Shown here in pieces: positions 56,300 through 64,000 of a stretch of 64,000 nt of DNA. This DNA is from Dermanyssus gallinae (taxonomy: Eukaryota; Arthropoda; Arachnida; Mesostigmata; Dermanyssidae). The notes beneath the pieces were generated by a model that was not told where the DNA came from, searched no databases, and saw only the letters and a list, made by a program, of their open reading frames with translations. The position numbers and the translations under genes are program-made. Position 1 is the stretch's first letter. The number at the start of each line of letters is the position of its first letter. The stretch covers positions 1 through 64,000 of the forward strand of contig QVRM01001392.1 of NCBI GenBank assembly GCA_003439945.1. Direction: 5' to 3'.

Positions 56300-56864
56300 T
56301 GCGCGGCTGGCCGAGCGACATCCACGTAAGAAATCTGTCGTTCGACCAGACCCACAGAGCCGACATTGCGTGGCATTTTTACTTATCAGAGATGGAAAAT
56401 CATTTTGAGACATCAAATTTGAGACAGGAAGACGCCCGGAGACATTCGCTAGAGTTTGACTCGTTCGGCTTTCGTGTATATAGTATTTTCCTAAGGCAAC
56501 ATTTATTGTAATTAGACAACTGCATTTCCTACGGACGTGGTTACTACGTTTTGGACCCTCTGAGGCTTTGTGCCCATATAAATGACATTGGAAGCAGTGC
56601 AGCGAAAATCCTGCACACAATGTGACCTTAAAGCCGGCTATGCGTACCTCTGGGAAAAACGACAAAATGGAGTGGCACTCTGGCCGAAAAATTCCATGCC
56701 TCTTTTACGTTCCTGTTGTCGCCCCGAGTTGCGATGGCATATGCCTCTCGTTCAATTGCGTCGACGCCTTGACTGTCAAGACAGCCTAAAATATTATCGG
56801 TGAACTCCATGGATCTGATCCCAAAATTCGGGTTTATCTGGACATTGCTGTATACTAACACCAC
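56300..56864 (-). mobile_element. LINE ORF1 (gag-like) remnant with zinc knuckle
   Basis: The minus-strand frame at 56,864-56,628 reads LDSQGVDAIEREAYAIATRG and NVKEAWNFSARVPLHFVVFP. The overlapping next frame reads RIAGFKVTLCAGFSLHCFQC followed by HLYGHKASEGPKRSNH. This resembles LINE ORF1 proteins, where a GVxxVxRI...(L)xxxxPxxV domain leads into RCFxCxxFGHxxxxC (C-x2-C-x4-H-x4-C). The last Cys of the first knuckle is Gly. A frameshift lies between the two parts. Which LINE it belonged to is unknown. Copies of APE-type LINEs elsewhere in the window are candidates. Confidence 0.5.
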
Positions 56865-58369
56865 ATACTTTATCCAACCTTTTCGTCTATAGCATCTGAT
56901 TCTTTTAGGCGAATTGCCAAATTCCCGTACATCGTAATTCAGGCGTTGGCACCTTTAGAAGAGGCTCAGTGAGCTTTACGACTATTTTTTTATTTGACAA
57001 TAAGAGACCTTAATGCTTCGGGACTATCTGGGCAGTGGAAGAACAGGTCTCCGTGGGAGTAGCTGTTCGTGAACTCTGAATAGCTGCAGATACAGTTCCC
57101 CTGGCTACTTTATTTGCGGTCGTTTTCATCAACTTCTCTTGCCGAGTTGGAACTTGGCTTTATCATCCCTTGTCATCTCGAGTGCCCTGAGACGTGCCGC
57201 CAATTGCTTTAGACGGCTCATTGTCACGCTTGCTCTTTCCTCTAATCGGATAAATTACCGTAGCTCTCTCCATCTTGTGGTTCTCGGCGAACATGGCGTT
57301 CTCCTGAGGCTGCCGTTTTCGTTGATAACCTTGCCGACGTGGGGCACTTAGCAGTGCGTCTGCCGTCCTTGCAGCATAACAGAGGTTAGAACGCGCGGGA
57401 ATAAATATAATATAACACTGCGGTGAATAAACCGCCGTATTGATCAAATAGGTAACGAATGACCCTTGGCGAGTCGTATATGGAGACGCCGGGCGTAAAT
57501 CGTCAGTCATCAGCCAGACAGTCAGAGACAATGCACAGCCTAAACGCGTGTTATCTGTGATGTAGGCATCTTGCCCTATTATTCTACATTATTTTTGTCG
57601 TGATCCACCCGTTTACCTTTTGAAAACGTTTCCATAACGACTTCCCTCTAATTCACACGCATAGTTGTGCTCGCTGAGTCTCAAAGAGCCTCGTGGACAT
57701 TATGCACCGATCACACAGTCTTCCACTCACTGATTTTTTAGTAGGAATCACACATTTGTTTCCACTCACTGAATTTTTAGTAGGAAACACAACGTGTTTA
57801 CTCCCGGCAACCGCGAGTAGACGTCTTACTCAAACTACATGCCTTAGCTTAGAACGCTTTGAACTGTACATAGTGAAGGAAGTAATAATTGTAAGCATTT
57901 AAATAGCAATCGGTAGGCCTGACATGTATATGACCTAATTAGTGCTAGGATTTTTTTCTCTAAGCTTTTCCGAGGGTTTGCGCGCAACGAGCATGCAAAG
58001 TAGTATTCGTGTGAAGCCGCTAAATGAAGAAGAGTAAGGGCATTAATCTCAGATTCTAAACTCTGATTGAGAATAGATTGTTCTGTTAATTATTGCGTTT
58101 GCCGACGTGTTATTTTGAAAAATGTATTAAATTAAGTTGTCTAGCTGTAGCCACCGTTCATATACCACCTATGCATCAGTCGCCAGCCGGGACCAGTTCA
58201 ATTGCGCCAACGACCGTTTTACCGCAGTTGCCTTCCCTCTTTCAATAAAAGCTAACATCCTCTGTCTGCGGAAGTCACCCAATCTCTTAAAACTCGATCG
58301 CTAGGTGATTATACTCAAATGCAGTCGCTTGTAACTCTACAGCCTACAACTATGTAAACCGGACTCAAG
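56865..58369. other. Unassigned stretch
   Basis: A frame at 57,163-57,531 (minus, 122 codons) lies where the N-terminal part of the ORF1 remnant would be, but it shows only low-complexity charged sequence. At 57,721-57,798 a 39-bp unit starting TTCCACTCACTGA is repeated twice in tandem. Nothing else was recognised. Confidence 0.4.
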
Positions 58370-58800
58370 CGATGAAATTTCGACGAGGAGGAAAACTGGC
58401 TAAATGCGATGAGTTCCGACTGGATTCGGGAACAATCGAAATCGTTTCCTACTCTCCCTACCTGGGAGTCGTGTTTCTCCAGGCATGGCGAGGATAGAGT
58501 TCGAAAAGACCTACAATAATTTTACAGTGTCAATGGCCCATACAGGCTGTCTATGGAGGTTGCTGTTAGCTTGTTGAACTTGAAGACTGCACCCACCGCA
58601 TCCTACGGTGTTCAGGTGATTTGGCCATATCGGTCGAGACCAAATTTACGGGCGTTTGATCAACGCAAAGTCAATTTCCTAAAGAGAGCATTGAACGTTC
58701 ACCGCACTAGTCTGAATAGGTTAGTGTACCCACTGGCGTCGTCGCCGTTATTCGTTGAGGACTTGACTTTGTTCGTTAAAACTTTCTGAGTGTTTGTATT
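58370..58800 (+). mobile_element. LINE family X fragment (RT thumb)
   Basis: KFRRGGKLAKCDEFRLDSGT followed by SYSPYLGVVF aligns with KFRRGGRLGANDVIRFCG and NSFLYLGLRI of the copy at 38,765. The frame at 58,553-58,789 has LNLKTAPTASYGVQVIW, KVNFLKRALNVHRTSLNRLV and SPLFVEDLTLF, the same thumb blocks as at 16,597-17,107. The end is cut before the Cys/His block. Frameshifts are present. Confidence 0.72.
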
Positions 58801-59050
58801 TATGTATGTTTGTACAATTTACGCTGCATGTAAGAGCGTCAAGGGTTCGCACGACACATATTACGTGCATCTCTTCTGAGAGAAGAGAGGCGCAATTGTC
58901 CAGACACTAGCAGGCTTGTTCTAATTGCAATTTAGATAAAATTACGACGATTTGACTACCGCTCACGAGCTTATTTAATCGATTAGGGCTCGGAAAATAA
59001 ACTATAACATATTATATATCACATCAAATTACAAATTCAATAAAAATCAA
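58801..59050. other. Unassigned stretch
   Basis: AT-rich, no feature seen. Confidence 0.5.
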
Positions 59051-59053
59051 TAT

Positions 59054-59142
<89 letters not shown>

Positions 59143-59151
59143 TACATATAG
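59051..59151. repeat. (TA)n microsatellite with TG interruptions
   Basis: About 50 TA units with regular single TG replacements. Confidence 0.95.
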
Positions 59152-59189
59152 TCCCAATGGAAAGCAAATACTCAGTAGGTATGGAAGTG

Positions 59190-59322
59190 TACATTGATTA
59201 TTCAGATGCATAGGTAACATATATGCTGCCGCTCTAAGCGCCCCTGATAAAAAAGGGTGACATGTGTATTTAGGTATGCATGCCAAGCGAATAATAAATC
59301 AATCAATCAATCAATCAATATA
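59190..59322 (+). mobile_element. SINE-b copy 4 (3' half) with (AATC)n tail
   Basis: It contains CCGCTCTAAGCGCCCCTGAT and CCAAGCGAATAATAAATC, the 3' half of the SINE found at 50,040-50,340, here on the plus strand. It ends in about five AATC units (59,297-59,319), which may be the family's terminal simple repeat. The tRNA-like head is missing, as expected of a 5'-truncated insertion. Confidence 0.68.
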
Positions 59323-59327
59323 TATAT

Positions 59328-59389
59328 AAATTATTGTGATGATTTATTAATCATTTAAAATACGTGTGCATACTCGGCAGTGCTCGCCT
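59328..59389 (-). mobile_element. R2-like LINE 3' end, 60-bp fragment
   Basis: On the minus strand this reads GGCGAGCACTGCCGAGTATG and continues to GATTAATAAATCATCACAAT. It matches 42,391-42,450 (the end of the R2-like element) over about 60 bases with four or five differences. TA repeats flank it on both sides (59,320-59,328 and 59,388-59,408). It is best read as an extremely truncated insertion of the same LINE into another (TA)n tract. Confidence 0.78.
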
Positions 59390-59838
59390 ATATATATATA
59401 TATATATTCATACATATATTATCTCAATTGTGGTAGCTTTTTGCATATACGTGTGAACAGGAGAGCAATAGCTATCGGTACTCGCAATATCTCCAGAACT
59501 TAGAATTAAGAGCGTCCAGTATTTCGAACATAAACTTCTGACTTCACGATAGTAACTGTTTAGCAGACCTAGCTGGCAGCGAATTATTTGTATTTGTAAA
59601 TACCAACACACGAGCCTTCCCACGCACTAATAAGTGTCAGCATATAATTGATCCGATGTGCTTTATAACCCTCGGATGGATTTGCGCCTCCTACAAGCGC
59701 CCACAGAAGGAGATCATTCTATCAGGCCCGATAGGTGACCCTGACTCTTCCCGAGTGTATTTAAAGCAGCGTGAGTAGATGGAAATGAAGAAATTCCATT
59801 AAGGCATAGTATATATTGCCAAAAATGCACTATGATAT
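59390..59838. other. (TA)n tract and unassigned sequence
   Basis: (TA)n lies at 59,390-59,408. The rest shows no recognisable feature. Confidence 0.5.
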
Positions 59839-59885
59839 ATGTGTATGTGCTTCAACTTTACGCTGAGCTAAAATCAGTTAGCTTT

Positions 59886-59921
<36 letters not shown>

Positions 59922-59968
59922 AAAGCTAACTGATTTTAGCTCAGCGTAGAGTTGAAGCATATACGCAT
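59839..59968. repeat. Large palindrome 1 (about 49-bp arms, TA loop)
   Basis: The left arm ends GAGCTAAAATCAGTTAGCTTTGG (59,865-59,887) and the right arm starts with its reverse complement at 59,920. Arms of about 49 bases pair with only three mismatches, and the 32 bases between them are (TA)n, itself self-complementary. The transcript or single strand would form one long hairpin. It abuts palindrome 2 without a spacer. Confidence 0.93.
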
Positions 59969-60083
59969 CAGTGCGGCCACGTCTTTCATTGTAAAATGTG
60001 CCGCATAATCAAATTATAAATATATATATATTTATAATTTGATTATGCGGCACATTTTACAATGAAAGACGTGGCCGCACTGA
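59968..60083. repeat. Perfect 116-bp palindrome 2
   Basis: The centre is between 60,025 and 60,026. Every base from 59,968 to 60,083 pairs with its mirror position, giving 58-bp arms beginning TCAGTGCGGCCACGTCTTTC and meeting in an AT-rich core (AAATATATATATATTT). No mismatch was found. Confidence 0.95.
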
Positions 60084-60714
60084 GGTCTGCCGGTCGTCTG
60101 CATGAGTTCATTGCTCTGTCCCATTATATCGGAGCATGACTTCTCCGGACAGGTGCATATTTTTAACTAAAAGTTGTTGCCAATGTCGCAACACCTCGTG
60201 CAGGAGGCATGGCAGCAGTGATAGACAAAGAGAGACATAGGCGCACCTGTCAAACGCACGCAGGTCCACAGGCATCGTTAGCGGTTAACGGTTACGAATC
60301 GGTACGGTTCGCATCCCCCATCTCGGCAGGACGTAATTATACAGTTTGTCTTGTTCGTTCAAGGGTGACCTACACGTCATCAACGCTCAGGATTCTGAGT
60401 GTCGGCGACATATGTGTTAACACGCGTTTGATTATTTATTGATACGCAGCGCTGTACCTCATACGGAGAGTATTGAGAAGAAAAACTCCTTTTGATACTT
60501 GTTTTCACGCTTTGTCTGAGAGAAGCACAAACTCCCTTGTAGATGCGTCCCGTAACCTTCCGAAACACAAATTGTCGGTGCAACTCAGTACATCATTCAG
60601 GCCAGGCTTACAACGGCTAACTGCTAAGTGGTGATTGTGTCATGGTTGTTGTCATCGAAATAAGTGCTATATACATATCTATATTCTTACGTCTATAAGG
60701 AGAGGAAGTTCTTT
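60084..60714. other. Unassigned stretch
   Basis: No coding or RNA feature was recognised downstream of the palindromes. The frame at 60,209-60,442 has no family resemblance. Confidence 0.4.
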
Positions 60715-61010
60715 ATAGATAGATTTGTTTATTATTCGCTTTACATATTTATCTACACCCGCATGTCACCTTTTTATGTCAGTGGCGCTTAGAGTGTCAC
60801 CATAACCGGATATCTAGGGTTTCCCCAGCAGTCCTTGTCTGGTCCTTGCATGGTCGCTGACTCTGAGCTCTACGTATAGCTTATCATCTATTCTTAATGA
60901 GCATCGCTCAAGGAAACTAGAGAATAACATGAAAATTAACAACAGGGATCACTCCGACGATACCTTGCTGTGACAACCGTGACTCTGGCGCTCCACACTT
61001 CACTGCCACT
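60715..61010 (-). mobile_element. SINE-b copy 3
   Basis: On the minus strand a decayed tRNA-like head (GGAGTGATCCC for the B box) is followed by TTGAGCGATGCTCATTAAGA, the middle block, then ACTCTAAGCGCCACTGAC and a terminal AATAATAAACAAATCTATC. Blocks and order match SINE-b copy 2. It ends immediately before the RLE-LINE fragment E. Confidence 0.62.
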
Positions 61011-61019
61011 AGTTACTAT

Positions 61020-61510
61020 TACTATGGCACGCTGCTCACAGCACCCCGCGCTCGGTCCTGCAAGATGCTATTGTGTATGTCAAAGGTTGCGCTAAAAAGT
61101 AATTGTCCGTCCCGGCGCGTCCCGCCCGGGGACTGCCGTTTCGCGAGCTGACACCTCATAGATAAGAAAGTATGCGGACCTAAGTCGGGCGCACCACTTT
61201 TCGCCATTCGCGTTTGAGACGATGGGTGGCCCTGGGCCCCTCACGGTAACATTGATCTCTCGGGTTGGCGACGCGTTACGGCAAGCGCCGATGGACAAGA
61301 GGGCGCACGCCTTCTTCTCTCAGCGACTGTCCCTGGAGATCCAAAGAGGTAACGCGACCTCAGTGCTCGGAACTATGAGAGACTGGATGGACCCGGACCT
61401 TCGCGCCAGGGGGCGGGCAGGACTTCCTCACGGGCATGAGCGATAGAGCGGCTACGGCGCGCAGAAGAAGCAACTAAGTCGACGAGCAGCAACGCCGTGA
61501 AGCATTATAT
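61020..61510 (+). mobile_element. RLE-type LINE C-terminal fragment (element E)
   Basis: After a decayed stretch the frame reads KYADLSRAHHFSPFAFETMG and GPGPLTVTLISRVGDALRQA, then DKRAHAFFSQRLSLEIQRGN and ATSVLGTMRD, stopping at 61,446. This matches the end of element G (KYAQLTDEFIFVPLVLETLG, DKRAFDFLLQRLSLAVQRGN) closely. The endonuclease PD box is not recognisable. The 3' UTR runs to about 61,510 near ATTATATATAG. Confidence 0.76.
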
Positions 61511-63214
61511 ATAGTCTTCTAAATTATGATATTAAAAGTGCGTAAGTGTCTGATACTACGAAAACAGTTTATTTAGAAGCACTTTTAGTATAACATTCAT
61601 TTTGCGACCGCCACAGTGACTAATCGTCGGTAATCGTCGACTAGATCAGAGACGCATTCTCCAAAATCGTTTTGCCAAAAACATCCAGAACTTACGGATT
61701 ACCAACTCACCGGACAATCACGGTGCATGTTCGAACGAGATGCGCATAACGCATGCATTGCAGGGTCCATAAGTCCATTTGTCCACAACAATCATCAATA
61801 CTATTATTCGTCCAAGTTGTTCATACTACTACTACGCTAATGTAGCTTGTAAAACAGGCAGACTATATTGCTTGGTGTAGGCTATCAGTCTCCTCGGATG
61901 TCCTAGGTAGAATGGCTTTAAATGTTTTGTATGCAAACATTGCTCTGCCAATAAAACGTTGAGTGCACCCGACGAGCCTCTACGGGTCTCGCAAAAACAT
62001 TTTTTGCTTTCTCCACCTCGTGCAAAGTCCGCCGTATGAAGGTGAAGCTCGTTCCATCCCCCCCCCCCCACCCACCGCCTCCATTCCGCCAATTTTCCTC
62101 TCTGGCTCCCTGACTCCCGCCCCTGGAGCCCTGAGCCCCGCTTCTTCAAGTAGTCGCCAAACATTTCTATTCAAAGGCCCTCACTACACGGGACGGCTAT
62201 TGGACGACCGTCCGTGAAGGTCGGTTGGAGGTTGAAGAACTTCACTAGACAGTGAGATGGAGAGAGAGAGAGAGCGAGACTTCACCTCAAATCAGCTCGA
62301 CAGACTCGAGCGGACACTCGTGCTCTACACCGAACGCAGCAACTTGCTTCGTTTCCTGCGGAATGGCGTATAAACGGACAAACCAACCGAGGGGAGGTCG
62401 CGAATCTAGCCAGCTGTATTTGCCGACGAGACGCCAAATAAAAACATCGACCCGGTGGCTGGCGTGTCCGCGTTCGAGCAGCTGCGGAAACAGCAGCAGC
62501 AGCAAAAACAGCACCTTGCTACCTGTTCCCCTGTCCGCCGTTCTCAACAGCGCAGAACAGGCATTATCCTCAATGGCTACTCGCCAGCATAGAGATCCAC
62601 TTAGGGTAAATTAAGACCCTCTCAGTGGCGTCAGCGTGTCAGAGCTCTCTGCTGCGCACGCTACATATGGCAACCCTCGGCGGACATTGCCTACCTCTAA
62701 CTCGTCTCCGAGGATTATTATGATTACTATATGCTACAGTAATATTAATAACGTTTATTACTTCGTTTTCACATTTTTTATCTCCAACAATTTGTCACCC
62801 GGTAAATGTACAAATAAAACTCCTTATATAAACATCAGTTTCTCCGGGAATTAATAAAAATAATGTTACTTCCTTAAGCCCCAGTCGACAAACGACATTT
62901 CCTGGGAAACATGAAACCATGTCTGAAGGCGATGCATACACATACAGGCGACACTGTGCCTTTGGAGACTACGCCTGCAGTAGCTACAATTTAACTATAC
63001 ATTTTGCAGTGCACCTACCGATCTCCACCGATGAGAAGAAGACACTACGAAGAAGGCTCGAAAAACTTCATCAGCACGCGGAAGGAGGAAAAGCGTGGAC
63101 TGAAGACAACCAGTAAGAGTCTGAGCAGACCCGTGACCCGTACTAGACGCAGGATAGTCTATAATTAAAAACGACTGCATTGAAACTGTTGTTCTTTTTA
63201 ATTATAGCTTTTAT
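61511..63214. other. Unassigned stretch, partly GC-rich
   Basis: Low-complexity features are a C run at 62,059-62,069, a GA run at about 62,258-62,274 and CAG-type triplets at about 62,491-62,510. Open frames at 62,252-62,614 and 62,919-63,116 (MSEGDAYTYRRHCAFGDYAC..., ending in a basic helix) are not recognised and have no gene context. Confidence 0.35.
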
Positions 63215-64000
63215 ATATATATCGTTTTATTTCATTTTGAAGTTACAGTGGAATATGAATATCTAACTACTCTTGGGCTTGTGAGGGGTGCTACCAATCG
63301 AGCTTATCCTCGAGGCAGCCCCTCATTGTGCCCATAATTGCTGCCGCATTGCCGCGCTGAACCGCCAGAGATAGCCGCTGGAGTAGAAAGTCGAAAGCTC
63401 TTTTGTCCCCCGTCGTGAGTTCAATTCGTTTGCCAATCTTCTGTAAAAGTGACCATGCCTCAGGGCCAGGTCCCCCTAGTGTCTCCAATACTAGTGGCAC
63501 AAAAATGAACTCGTCGGTGAGCTGGGCGTATTTGTTGGTCTTTAGACGTTCAGCCTTGCGTGCTGCGGAGCCAGCGGCTGATGCGCTGGCCTCCATGTTC
63601 GAGGGGGCGAGCGTGTCGGTGACTGTAGCATCCCAAATAAGCGCCTTTCCCCTTCCAAAAGAGATAAGGGTAAGACCGTCAGGCCTCTTTCCGTCGCATC
63701 TCAGGAGGCCGCTTGGCTCTCGAATACATGGCAGTAGAGCTGACCTTAAGGCCCAGGCGGTAATCTCGTTAATCTCGCTGTGACGGCTTTGACGTCCTTC
63801 GCTTCTGTTGCAGGATAGCCCGTGGGTTCCCCAAATTCACTTGTGCTCCGCACGGACACCGGTGTTCCTCCGTTAGTCTTGTTCCCAACCTCAAGCCGAT
63901 GCACAGACGAAAACTTTCGTGATCAAGTAAAGTGCCAAGGTTTGAGGAAGGGATGGCTTGGAGCCATTTGCTAGCCCCTTTTTGGACAACTGCCTGTAGT
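63215..64000 (-). mobile_element. RLE-type LINE, 3' part, cut by window end (element G)
   Basis: From the window end inward on the minus strand the frames read KGASKWLQAIPSSNLGTLLD, CIGLRLGTRLTEEHRCPCGA and, after a one-base shift, GTHGLSCNRSEGRQSRHSEI (together a CxC...H-x3-C knuckle). The endonuclease follows: LLRCDGKRPDGLTLISFGRG and KALIWDATVTDTLAPSN, with the PD and D residues kept. Then come KYAQLTDEFIFVPLVLETLG and the end LSLAVQRGNAAAIMGTMRG before a stop at about 63,291. The 3' UTR ends near TGAAATAAAACGATATATAT at about 63,215-63,235, again at a short TA run. One frameshift is visible. The RT part lies outside the window. Confidence 0.84.

Overview
The window looks like repeat-dominated, non-coding DNA from a metazoan, most probably an invertebrate. 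It carries R2-type and other restriction-like-endonuclease (RLE) LINEs, R1-type LINE pieces with an AP-endonuclease domain, mariner and Tc1-like transposase remnants, tRNA-derived SINEs and many (TA)n and (TTA)n microsatellites. The species cannot be named from sequence alone; an arachnid such as a tick, another arthropod, a mollusc or a flatworm would all fit. I found no convincing intact host gene, no rRNA gene and no functional tRNA gene.

Layout: (1) 1-16,595 is one uninterrupted satellite array with a 17-bp unit close to GTTCTTAGAACCGGCTC, roughly 975 units, all in one orientation. Inside it is a nearly identical tandem duplication of about 5.65 kb (about 4,101-9,755 and 9,756-15,400), with smaller higher-order periods of about 0.3, 0.68 and 1.47 kb. 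(2) 16,597-25,640 holds broken LINE pieces (family X, R1-like, RLE-type), a SINE and a Tc1-like remnant. (3) 26,313-32,335 holds a mariner remnant and then a microsatellite-LINE cluster: a nearly complete RLE LINE (element A) lying between TTA-type repeats, a 5'-truncated relative (B) in opposite orientation sharing the same repeat, and a decayed third one (C). (4) 33,720-43,690 holds LINE endonuclease and reverse-transcriptase remnants, the best family X copy, and an R2-like element embedded in (TA)n. (5) 43,700-49,690 is quiet. (6) 49,690-64,000 holds a SINE family (SINE-b), two more RLE pieces plus one cut by the window end, a LINE ORF1 remnant, two adjacent large palindromes and a short R2-like 3' end.

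The main themes are: RLE LINEs that sit inside or against microsatellites (TTA/TAA for A and B, TA for the R2-like element); a LINE family X whose copies repeatedly show altered reverse-transcriptase catalytic boxes (YAND/YANE/PAND, or YADN) and which ends in an unusual Cys/His block; and a satellite whose unit is made of overlapping palindromic halves around AACCGG. Almost all coding sequence is broken by stops or frameshifts. Element A is the exception, with only two in-frame stops across about 1,015 codons.

Limits: all alignments were made by eye. Element boundaries are approximate to tens of bases unless a microsatellite edge fixes them, and clade names are provisional.
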